Assembly (NCBI GenBank): GCA_036339995.1
Contig: JAYYZW010000123.1
Span: forward strand, 1-13,590
Length of the DNA: 13,590 nucleotides
Direction of reading: 5' to 3'
Source of the DNA: JAYYZW01 sp036339995
GTDB taxonomy: Bacteria > Pseudomonadota > Gammaproteobacteria > Ga0077536
The first letter of the stretch is position 1; each line of letters opens with the position of its first letter. This document shows positions 7,377-13,430 of this stretch, one piece after another. The position numbers were made by a program, and so were the translations under genes. A model generated the notes under the pieces. The model was not told the origin of the DNA. It did no database searches and saw only the letters and a list, made by a program, of their open reading frames with translations.

Positions 7377-7496
7377 TCATTCGACGATGTAAAGTGTCGA
7401 GAAAAGCGCCGAGTCCAGCGTCAGGCTCGGTACCGTACCAAAAGTCAGACCTGCAATGGCTGCAATCGCCAGACGGACCAGACGGGCGCGGGTTAC
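7377..7496 (-). other. Possible small exported or membrane peptide frame without a normal start codon
   Basis: On the minus strand a 39-codon frame reads TRARLVRLAIAAIAGLTFG followed by a polar tail to TGA at 7377-7379. A basic start and hydrophobic core like this resemble a signal or membrane anchor. GGAAGG lies at ribosome-site distance, but the codon at that place is GTA (7494-7496), not a start. A stop codon sits just upstream in frame, so no longer version exists. It also lies directly after a terminator read in the same direction. It may be a broken small gene or chance. Confidence 0.2.
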
Positions 7497-7512
7497 GCTC
7501 TACCTTCCGAAG

Positions 7513-7538
7513 AAAAAAAGGGGGCTGGATACCCCCTT
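7513..7538 (-). terminator. Intrinsic terminator of the 7960-7631 gene
   Basis: Read on the minus strand, AAGGGGG and CCCCCTT pair over 7 bases around a 7-base loop (plus 7525-7531) and are followed directly by a run of seven T. This is a textbook intrinsic terminator. It lies about 93 bases after the stop at 7631. On the plus strand the run is A and precedes the stem, so it would not end transcription from the lipoprotein side. Confidence 0.85.
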
Positions 7539-7630
7539 CATCAGTTCGTAAGAACCGGCGCGGTTATCAGGATTGCTCTATTTTCGGTCTGATCACCCGT
7601 GTCAGCCGTCGGCCGTGTCAAAGAGATCCC

Positions 7631-7960
7631 TCACTCACCCGTTATCGGCTCCAGTATTTTCTTGACAATGCCAGCACCTGTTTCGACTGCTCCGACTCCG
7701 ACCTTGGCGCCGCCCTCAACGACCTTTGCGGCTGCTTTGACCGTGCCCTTTGCGGTGCCGGTCACGGTTCCCACTACGGGTCCATGTTCCTTCGCGTCTT
7801 CGGTGATGCCTTCGACGATCTCGCCTGGGGCCGTCACCGCGTCCACCGCACCTTCGCCCATCCGCTCAACACCGTCAACGGCGTCAACGGCGTTGGCCGT
7901 ACCGATGGAAAGCGCCATCATCAATCCGACGAGGTAGGTAATACTCATCAATCGTTTCAT
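7631..7960 (-). CDS. Exported Gly/Val/Ala-rich protein resembling TIGR04073 (exosortase-associated) family
   Basis: The 109-residue product has a clear signal peptide: MKRLMSITYLVGLMMALSIGT with ANA as cleavage site. The mature part is repetitive: small residues, charged residues and glycines alternate (RMGEGAVDAVTAPGEIVEGI, then EHGPVVGTVTGTAKGTVKAA, then GGAKVGVGAVETGAG). The order R.G.G..(D/N)..TAP.EI....EDA...GPV.G...G..KG...A......G is what I recall for TIGR04073, found with PEP-CTERM/exosortase systems. No exosortase or PEP-CTERM gene is in the window, so the call is a resemblance only. I chose ATG 7960 over the longer frame from 8023 because AGGAGA lies 7 bases upstream and the signal peptide starts there. 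A terminator follows at 7538-7513. Probable location is the periplasm or outer membrane; function unknown. Confidence 0.7.
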   Translation of the reverse strand: MKRLMSITYLVGLMMALSIGTANAVDAVDGVERMGEGAVDAVTAPGEIVEGITEDAKEHGPVVGTVTGTAKGTVKAAAKVVEGGAKVGVGAVETGAGIVKKILEPITGE

Positions 7961-8806
7961 TGTGATTTCTCCTCTTAGAGCTGTAATCCGCATAGCTGAA
8001 TATCTTGTTCCAGTAGCGGGCAAGTGACATTTCCGCGTACTTACCCGATTGGAGATTGGGCGCGACCTTCGATGCAGTCAACGCGGCTTCGGTCGGGCAG
8101 TTTAAAGCAAATACCTGAACAATGCCTGAACAAAACGTTATTGAAACGCAATCACGGCTCAAGGGCCGCATCGGTGAAACGCCGCCTTATTCTCGAAGTT
8201 CGAACATGAGTATCCCCTAAACCCTAAAGACGGCCACAAAGGATTCGGGCATTTTACGTGCCATTCGAAATTGCCCCGATCTCGGTATTTATGGTCAGCA
8301 AAAATGGCACTACCGGTCCTACAATTCTCTAAGTTATCCCACCGACGGTGCGGGGGCATCAAACGCAGTAGCGGCAGCTGGCGGGTCACGATACGCACGC
8401 GCTTCATTGCAGTCTTTCTCGACGCCTTGATGCTGCTCGAGGACCGGCAAGCGCCACAATGCGTGGACACAGGACCTGGAATGGTACCCCCCGTAACGGC
8501 GGTATAGGCCCCCAAGACCCATGAACTGAGGTAGCGGCGCCCAGCCCTGCGGTAGCTGCATAAGTGCCGACATGTTAACGTGTCGCCAGCCGGGTTGTAG
8601 CAAGATATAACAGAATCGCCCAATCTCACCTAGCTGAGCTTGATTCGTCCCCATATTTCGTCACCCCGTCGATTACTGAACGCGGCACGAAGCCGTCCTC
8701 CGTACCAGCGCTGGAACGCTTCAGAGGCGCTGAGGACCGTGCGCCATTTCGGCCAACAAGCAGGAGCGTCACCCCTTCGCGGCCCGTGACCAATGGAGAA
8801 ATTAGA
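7961..8806. other. Gene-free stretch of about 850 bp
   Basis: No open frame here looks like a real gene: frames on both strands are short, overlap each other and are poor in normal codon bias, and the stretch seems less GC-rich than its flanks. It holds the leader of the minus-strand gene (7961 up to about 8060) and of the 94-residue gene (ribosome site GGAG near 8795). A direct repeat CCTGAACAA lies at 8114-8122 and 8125-8133, a near-perfect 18-bp palindrome at 8568-8585, and a bulged inverted repeat at 8695-8737 (GTCCTC/GAGGAC and CAGCGC/GCGCTG). It may be the scar of a lost gene. Confidence 0.5.
8568..8585. promoter_or_regulatory. Near-perfect 18-bp palindrome, possible operator
   Basis: CGACATGTTAACGTGTCG is self-complementary at all but one base pair and is centred on GTTAAC. 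The size and symmetry fit a dimeric regulator site. No gene starts close by (the next start is 8807) and no regulator is encoded in the window, so its role is open. Confidence 0.25.
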
Positions 8807-9091
8807 ATGAGTGCAGTAGCGAAAGTATCCGATACGCCCGAATCCACGGACCCGATCGAAAAAAAGAAGCCCTTTTATCGCGTTACGCAGGTCGAAAAAT
8901 GTAAGCTGGATAAGACGGGTCCGAGCGGGTACCGCTATGTGATCGAGGGTGGCTATGCCCCGATCACGGGCTTCCATACCGGCAACAAGGAGCATGTGCT
9001 CACCCACGCTTCGACCCTTGCCGAGGAAATGAATGCCCGTCGCGGTCTCAAGGGAACGAAGCACATCGTCATCGGTAGACCGAAATCCTGA
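8807..9091 (+). CDS. Hypothetical 94-residue protein upstream of the monooxygenase genes
   Basis: I do not recognise a family. The first 20 residues are polar and probably disordered (MSAVAKVSDTPESTDPIEKK). The rest looks like a compact alpha/beta domain with aromatic and glycine residues at regular places: KPFYRVTQVEKCKLDKTG, then GYRYVIEGGYAPITGFHTGN, then a helix (HASTLAEEMNARRGL). No transmembrane segment, signal or paired Cys is seen, so it is probably cytosolic. ATG 8807 has GGAG 8 bases upstream; the longer frame from GTG 8786 has no better site. It lies on the same strand as the hydroxylase but is separated by 420 bases holding a repeat and promoter-like boxes, so separate transcription is likely. 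The stop is 28 bases before repeat copy B. Confidence 0.7.
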   Translation: MSAVAKVSDTPESTDPIEKKKPFYRVTQVEKCKLDKTGPSGYRYVIEGGYAPITGFHTGNKEHVLTHASTLAEEMNARRGLKGTKHIVIGRPKS

Positions 9092-9119
9092 CCGGGATCC
9101 TGCCGGCGCTTGCCGCTGA

Positions 9120-9247
9120 CGTCGTAGGCCGCAAGTAGCCGCACCCATTGCGACATGCTCGAACATCGTCGAATGGCTTGATTAACCTGTTTGCTCAACC
9201 AATTCTCCGAGCACGGCGCCTGCCTTCGTGCAATAGGTGGGCTAGAG
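9120..9247 (-). repeat. Dispersed repeat, copy B (inverted partner of 1747-1874)
   Basis: This 128-bp block is the reverse complement of copy A with scattered substitutions and about one balanced indel. It keeps the outer end (CTAGAG at 9242-9247, TGCAATAGG within) and the inner end (CGTCGTAGGCCGCAAG). The second half of the MITE-like element, including its other inverted end, is not present next to it. It is therefore a solo or truncated copy, placed between the 94-residue gene and the hydroxylase promoter region. Confidence 0.8.
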
Positions 9248-9295
9248 TGAAAATCGTCCGCCGCGCGACTATTATTTTTATCGTTGCGCTATGGC

Positions 9296-9322
9296 TTGAG
9301 TGATATTCCGAATTGTTATAAT
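9296..9322 (+). promoter_or_regulatory. Sigma-70-type promoter upstream of the hydroxylase gene
   Basis: TTGAGT (9296-9301) and a perfect TATAAT (9317-9322) are separated by 15 bases, slightly short of the usual 16-18. The start of transcription would be about 9329, giving a leader of about 185 bases. Confidence 0.4.
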
Positions 9323-9403
9323 CGTCGTTGACCTTAATGCGGCTGCTGCCGGGAGGCCCGCCCGGTCCCAGATGAAAGCCGGCGCGGTGTCACGGTCCCG
9401 GAC

Positions 9404-9409
9404 TATAAT
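9404..9409 (+). promoter_or_regulatory. Second TATAAT -10 box upstream of the hydroxylase gene
   Basis: A perfect TATAAT lies 104 bases before ATG 9513, with no recognisable -35 at normal distance. An activator-dependent promoter would look like this, as would a chance match. Confidence 0.3.
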
Positions 9410-9512
9410 TGGACCTGGATAAAACGAGATCTGGCATCGTGCGAAATACCCGGTCACACTTGCGGATGTCCGCCCAACGACCTGCGGGTGCATAACAGCG
9501 GAGGGGATCACC

Positions 9513-10706
9513 ATGTGGAAGTACCTTCGATTCGGCTACATACACTGGATCTGGGCCGCCATCACCATCGCCGGCCTGCTGGCAGGCGGCTGGTGGATGT
9601 GGAGCGGCGTCGTCTTTCTGTTCGTCGTCGGCGTCGGCGGCGAGATGCTGACCAAGACCTGGCGTGATGAGACGAATCCCGAGTATCGCCATCCGATCGT
9701 CCACGATCTCATCCTCTATTCGGCGGTGCTGTGTCACATGGTCGCCACCTTCGTCGCCATCTGGACCGCCGCCAGCTACGACGTTCTCGGTTTCGGAAAC
9801 CTGGTCAACGCGCTGCTCGGCTTGGCAGGTAGTTCGCACGACGTCTTCGTCGCGCGGGTCGGCAACGCGGGGTTGGACTTCCTCGGCGCCGGACTCTCGC
9901 TTGGCGGCCTGCTGGGCGTCAGCGGTATCGCTGCCGCGCACGAACTCACCCACCGCACGGCCAATCCGCTCGACATGCAATTCGGCCGCTGGGACTTTGC
10001 GCTGAGCTTCGGCGGCAACTTTGCCACGGAGCACGTTTACGGCCACCACAAACAGCTCGGGTATCCCGGTGTCGATACCGTTTCGCCGAAGCGCGGCATC
10101 GGCTTCTACGAGTTCCTGACGCTCGGTGGTTGGCAGCAATGGCAGGGCGGCTTTAACATCGAAAAGCGCCGCCTCGAAGCCCTCGGCAAGCACTGGTTGT
10201 CGCCCCACAACCGCGTGATCCACGCGTGGGCGCGCGGCGCCGTCGTAGTCACGCTGGTCTTCGCGATGGCCGGCTGGCTGGGGTTCATCGTGTGGTTCAC
10301 CGCGGCCTGTACCTCCAAGTATATTCTCGAAGGGCTCAATTTCTTCTCGCATTACGGTTTGATCCGACTGCCGGGCTATAAGATCACCACGCGGAACACG
10401 TTTTCGAGTATCAACCCGCTGAGCAACCACTTTCTTTTCAACCTGGGGCGACACGGATCGCACCACGAACACGATACGCCGTATTACGAGTTCAAGTGGA
10501 AACCCATGCCGGAATCGCCGTACGGCTATATCACAATGGTCCTGATCGCTTGGATCCCGCCGTGGTTCTGGAAGGAAATGATCCCCATGCTCAAGAACTG
10601 GGACGAGCACTGGGCGACGCCCGAGGAACTCAAAGTCATCGACGAGCACAACCGCGAATCGGGTATTGCCGAGCTGGCGGGCGGAGCGTCCCCGTCGCCG
10701 GCCTGA
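9513..10706 (+). CDS. AlkB/XylM-type membrane diiron monooxygenase, hydroxylase component
   Basis: This 397-residue membrane protein of the fatty acid desaturase/alkane hydroxylase superfamily carries all the histidine boxes: HELTH (143-147), EHVYGHH (173-179), NFFSHYG (276-282) and RHGSHHEH (313-320). These hold two iron atoms that insert oxygen into a C-H bond. Hydrophobic spans lie at about 8-42, 65-88, 121-142, 238-265 and 338-352, so it is an inner-membrane enzyme with the His boxes facing the cytoplasm. Length is near XylM (369) and AlkB (401). Box three has Ser where AlkB has Glu and XylM-like enzymes Gln, and box four has Gly-Ser where AlkB has Ser-Asp, so it is divergent. The next gene is a XylA-like reductase, which supports a XylMA-type pair. 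Alkane, aromatic methyl group and terpene are all possible substrates. Ribosome site GGAGGGG. Confidence 0.9.
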   Translation: MWKYLRFGYIHWIWAAITIAGLLAGGWWMWSGVVFLFVVGVGGEMLTKTWRDETNPEYRHPIVHDLILYSAVLCHMVATFVAIWTAASYDVLGFGNLVNALLGLAGSSHDVFVARVGNAGLDFLGAGLSLGGLLGVSGIAAAHELTHRTANPLDMQFGRWDFALSFGGNFATEHVYGHHKQLGYPGVDTVSPKRGIGFYEFLTLGGWQQWQGGFNIEKRRLEALGKHWLSPHNRVIHAWARGAVVVTLVFAMAGWLGFIVWFTAACTSKYILEGLNFFSHYGLIRLPGYKITTRNTFSSINPLSNHFLFNLGRHGSHHEHDTPYYEFKWKPMPESPYGYITMVLIAWIPPWFWKEMIPMLKNWDEHWATPEELKVIDEHNRESGIAELAGGASPSPA

Positions 10707-10809
10707 GCCCCGCGCTTTTGACCGGTCGCCCGGATCCAGAGGCTTATTGACGAGCCCCTGGCCGGTTCGATCCCACTTAGGCGCGCCAGCACCACCGACC
10801 GGGATCGCC

Positions 10810-11883
10810 GTGCTCAGTTTCTTAAAAAAGCGCGACTACCAGGCCACCATCCATCCGGACGGGCGGGTGCTCGTGGTGAAGGGTGGCGAGAAGTTGCTCA
10901 CCGCGGCGCTCGAGGCCGGGCTCGACTGGCCGCATGATTGCCGCGTCGGCAGTTGCGGTACCTGCCGGTGCATTCTCAAATCGGGCAAGATCAAGCCGTT
11001 GACGGATTTCGTCTACACCCTAGAACTGGATGATCTAAAGGCAGGTGCAATACTTGCCTGCCAGTCCCAGTTGCGAAGCGACGTCGTCGTCGAGGTCACA
11101 CTTGGCGCACAGGAAAGTGTTGCGATTGAAAAGCACCAGGGGCGTATTGGCGAAATCCGGCACCTCACCCACGATATCCAGCATGTCGTGGTCAGCGTCG
11201 ACGCCGCCGCATTCGCCGACGCCCGTGCCGGCCAATACGCAGAGATCACGATCGAAGGCTTGAACGAACCCCGCAGTTATTCATTCGCCAACGCGCCCGG
11301 GGGCGGCGAGCCGGGACGGATCAGTTTCTTCATTCGCCATGTACCGGGCGGTGAATTCACGGATTGGTTGTTCACTCGAGATCGAACCGGTGCAGTCCTC
11401 GCGCTGAGCGGTCCTTACGGGTCGTTTTACCATCGGCCGGCGGACGGCCGCATGATCTGTATCGCGGGCGGTAGCGGTCTCGCGCCGATCCACGCGTTGC
11501 TGGAAGAAGGTGTGCGATCGGGTTTGCGCCGCGATTGCGTCGTACTGTTCGGCGCCAGAACCCGGGCCGATCTCTTTTACCTCGATGAATTGACAGCGAT
11601 CGGCCGCTCGTGGTCGGGCAGTTTCGAGGTATTGCCGGTACTCTCCGAAGAGCCGGCCAGCGGCAAGTGGACCGGCGCACGCGGGATGGTGCCCGACGTC
11701 CTGTCTGAGGTCGTCGACGGGAGCGGGTTCGGAACCGGCGATCAGGGGTATCTCTGCGGACCGCCGCCGATGGTGGATGCCGGCATCGAGCGATTGAAGG
11801 CCCTCGGTATGCGCGATAACAGAATTTTTTGCGACAAGTTTCTAGACGCGAGCACGCAACCCGGCGGGCGCGCGGCGATGTGA
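10810..11883 (+). CDS. XylA-type electron transfer reductase: [2Fe-2S] ferredoxin, FAD and NAD(P)H domains
   Basis: The 357-residue product has a plant-type [2Fe-2S] domain with C44, C49, C52 and C84 (DCRVGSCGTC, then LACQ). A ferredoxin reductase FAD domain with RSYSF (155-159) follows, then an NAD(P)H domain with AGGSGLAPI (219-227) and CGPPPMV (316-322). GGEFTDWLF, DRTGAVLALSGPYGSF, FGAR and PVLSEEP also match XylA (350 residues) in order. It takes two electrons from NAD(P)H and delivers them one at a time to the hydroxylase encoded 103 bases upstream. AlkB normally uses separate rubredoxin and rubredoxin reductase; none is seen here. I chose GTG 10810, with CGGGA before it, because the frame from 10666 adds 48 non-homologous residues overlapping the hydroxylase end. 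It converges with prs, 44 bases apart. Confidence 0.92.
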   Translation: MLSFLKKRDYQATIHPDGRVLVVKGGEKLLTAALEAGLDWPHDCRVGSCGTCRCILKSGKIKPLTDFVYTLELDDLKAGAILACQSQLRSDVVVEVTLGAQESVAIEKHQGRIGEIRHLTHDIQHVVVSVDAAAFADARAGQYAEITIEGLNEPRSYSFANAPGGGEPGRISFFIRHVPGGEFTDWLFTRDRTGAVLALSGPYGSFYHRPADGRMICIAGGSGLAPIHALLEEGVRSGLRRDCVVLFGARTRADLFYLDELTAIGRSWSGSFEVLPVLSEEPASGKWTGARGMVPDVLSEVVDGSGFGTGDQGYLCGPPPMVDAGIERLKALGMRDNRIFCDKFLDASTQPGGRAAM

Positions 11884-11927
11884 TGATCAATTACACCAAG
11901 ACGTTTCGTCATGTGAAATCCGGGTGC

Positions 11928-12884
11928 TCAATCGACGAACATCGAACTGACCGACTGACCACTATTGATGCGGATAATACTCTCTCCGATTAACTCTGCG
12001 ACGGTCAGTTGCCGGATTGTCTCGCAGGCTTGTGCCGGTTCGGACAATGGAATGGTGTCGGTCACCACCAGTTCATCGAGCGCCGAGTGCGTGATGTTCT
12101 CGATCGCGGGCCCCGACAAGACTGGATGCGTACAGTATGCAACGACCTGCTTTGCACTTTTTTCCTTCAAGGCACCGGCTGCCTTACATAGCGTTCCGGC
12201 GGTATCAACCATGTCGTCGACGATTACGCAACTGCGACCCTCCACGTCACCAATGATATTCATCACTTTAGACTCGTTCGCAACCGGGCGTCTTTTGTCA
12301 ATAATAGCGAGATCGGCGTTGTCGAGATGCTTCGCCACCGCGCGCGCTCTGACGACACCACCCACATCGGGCGATACGACGATCAGATTGGGATACTTGT
12401 GCTTCCAAATGTCACCGAGCAAAACCGGCGAGGCGTAAATGTTATCCATCGGGATATCAAAAAAGCCCTGGATTTGCTCGGCGTGCAGATCCAGGGTCAG
12501 CACACGATCGGTACCCACGCTCGCGATCATATTGGCAATGACCTTGGCACTGATCGGTACGCGCGCCGAACGCGACCGTCGGTCTTGGCGCGCATAGCCG
12601 AGATACGGGATGACTGCTGTGATATTCGCCGCCGACGCGCGGCGCAAGGCGTCGATCAACACCAGCATTTCAACCAGGTTATCGTTCGTGGGTTGGCAAA
12701 TCGACTGCACCACGAAGACATCGCACGCCCTGACGTTTTCCTCGATTTCGACATTTATCTCACCGTCGCTGAAGCGGTCGACCGTGGCCTTGCCGAGACT
12801 GACCTGCAGTTGCCGGGCAACCGCTTGCGCCAACGTCGGGTTGGAGTTGCCAGCGAACAGCATCATCGTCGAGTCGTTATACAT
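11928..12884 (-). CDS. prs: Ribose-phosphate pyrophosphokinase (PRPP synthetase)
   Basis: This 318-residue cytosolic enzyme makes PRPP from ribose 5-phosphate and ATP, feeding purine, pyrimidine, histidine, tryptophan and NAD synthesis. It shows GYARQDRRSRSARVPI (about 96-111), DLHAEQIQGFFDIP (132-145), SPDVGGVVRARA (171-182) and the PRPP-binding loop VIVDDMVDTAGTLCKAA (220-236). Compared with E. coli Prs (315 residues) the length is full and similarity is high throughout. The start is ATG 12884; a start at the Met before MLFAGN is possible but would remove residues that the family usually keeps a few of. In many Gammaproteobacteria prs follows ispE and a tRNA; here the upstream flank is a decayed deaminase and an IS91 fragment instead. 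A promoter is visible at 12948-12921. Confidence 0.97.
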   Translation of the reverse strand: MYNDSTMMLFAGNSNPTLAQAVARQLQVSLGKATVDRFSDGEINVEIEENVRACDVFVVQSICQPTNDNLVEMLVLIDALRRASAANITAVIPYLGYARQDRRSRSARVPISAKVIANMIASVGTDRVLTLDLHAEQIQGFFDIPMDNIYASPVLLGDIWKHKYPNLIVVSPDVGGVVRARAVAKHLDNADLAIIDKRRPVANESKVMNIIGDVEGRSCVIVDDMVDTAGTLCKAAGALKEKSAKQVVAYCTHPVLSGPAIENITHSALDELVVTDTIPLSEPAQACETIRQLTVAELIGESIIRINSGQSVSSMFVD

Positions 12885-12920
12885 TAGCCTATATCCCGTA
12901 GTTGGATGGCCCGTAGTGTG

Positions 12921-12948
12921 ATTCTATTTGCCTGGTTGGCCTAGTGAA
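12921..12948 (-). promoter_or_regulatory. Promoter of prs
   Basis: On the minus strand TTCACT (12948-12943) and TAGAAT (12926-12921) are separated by 16 bases, matching the sigma-70 boxes at 4 of 6 and 5 of 6 positions. Transcription would begin about 30 bases before ATG 12884. The -35 box overlaps the end of the deaminase remnant. Confidence 0.45.
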
Positions 12949-13330
12949 AAAAACGAACTTTGGAAAATAAACCTCGCACCTTTTCTTGTTTCTTCGCCAA
13001 AACGTCGAGCGCTTCTTGCGAGTCCTCAAGCTAGAGCCGGTCGATCCCGATCGGGAGTTTTGAAAAGCGCTCGTGACGGAGGGTTCGGAGTGGATCGCAC
13101 TCGTCGGGAAGCGCCGGACCGATCCACTCGTACACACCGCGCCCGCCTTCATAGTAACTCGGCAGATGGGCGAGGAGGCAACTCCCCCTACGTCGGGGTC
13201 CTCGGAACCGAAAACGACCCGTCCGAAACCGTGCATCAGCTACGCTGTCATGCACATGACGCAAGGCTCGAGGGTGGTGTAGCAAGTCATCGCGCGCGCG
13301 GGGCCACAGCCCGCCCGGCACGCGGCTCAT
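12941..13330 (-). pseudogene. Nucleoside deaminase (CMP/dCMP/tRNA-adenosine deaminase fold) remnant
   Basis: On the minus strand CYTTLEPCVMC is the zinc-binding PCxxC motif of the cytidine deaminase-like superfamily, and GRVVFGSEDPDVGG follows as in TadA-type and related nucleoside deaminases. The gene is dead: the HAE half of the active site, normally N-terminal, is missing. TAG at 13240-13242 stands where family members have a Leu (one base change from TTG). One G is missing in a run of five near 13191-13195, after which SCLLAHLPSYYEGGRGVYEW continues one frame over. A second TAG lies at 13031-13033, followed in frame by EDSQEALDVLAKKQEKVRGL to a final TAG at 12941-12943. Substrate cannot be assigned. 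The N-terminal loss points toward the transposase fragment upstream. Confidence 0.7.
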
Positions 13331-13358
13331 CGTTGCTATCGCGGCGAGCCAAGCCGTG

Positions 13359-13384
13359 ACAAATCGGCAGGACTACCGATTTGT
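13359..13384. repeat. Hairpin with 9-bp perfect stem between deaminase remnant and IS91 fragment
   Basis: ACAAATCGG (13359-13367) and CCGATTTGT (13376-13384) are perfect complements around an 8-base loop. There is no T run on either side, so it is not a standard terminator. Subterminal hairpins are typical of IS91-type ends, but I cannot match this one to a known end, and a recombinase site is also possible. Confidence 0.5.
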
Positions 13385-13430
13385 ATGACCGAAGGTCGCC
13401 GCGTCCGAGGTGGGGTACACGGACGTATCC

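Larger units (their letters stand above)
9248..9512 (+). other. Leader and promoter region of the monooxygenase operon
   Basis: There is no coding sequence in these 265 bases. Two perfect TATAAT hexamers point toward the hydroxylase gene, and a GCCGGG/CCCGG hairpin without a T run lies between them (about 9348-9365). The ribosome site GGAGGGG lies 7 bases before ATG 9513. The long leader leaves room for a regulator site, but I recognise none. Confidence 0.5.

Noticed and set aside
8159..8654. Two overlapping minus-strand frames of 106 and 156 codons in the gene-free stretch
   Set aside because: Neither has a ribosome site, a family pattern or normal codon use, and they overlap each other in different frames.
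9440..9470. A sigma-54 promoter (TGGCAT...TGCGA) before the hydroxylase gene, as at the xyl Pu promoter
   Set aside because: The -12 element lacks the TTGC core and the spacing is wrong.
9390..10649. A 419-codon open frame on the minus strand antisense to the hydroxylase gene
   Set aside because: It mirrors a clearly real gene with full His boxes; its composition (His, Arg, Asp rich, no family pattern) is what the reverse of a GC-rich gene gives.
10666..10809. A longer reductase starting at 10666
   Set aside because: The extra 48 residues are Arg/Pro rich, overlap the hydroxylase coding end and have no counterpart in XylA, whereas GTG 10810 gives the family length.
11884..11927. A shared terminator between the convergent reductase and prs genes
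   Set aside because: Only a 4-bp GACG/CGTC stem is present, without a T run on either strand.
12890..13100. A tRNA gene upstream of prs, as in many Gammaproteobacteria
   Set aside because: No acceptor, anticodon and T-arm pattern could be found on either strand in this stretch.
5471..13290. Recoding of TAG as a sense codon, suggested by in-frame TAGs in the deaminase and DUF4124 frames and by only one intact gene ending in TAG
   Set aside because: Both genes also have frameshifts, the deaminase lacks half its active site, and one intact gene does use TAG as its stop; simple decay explains all of it.
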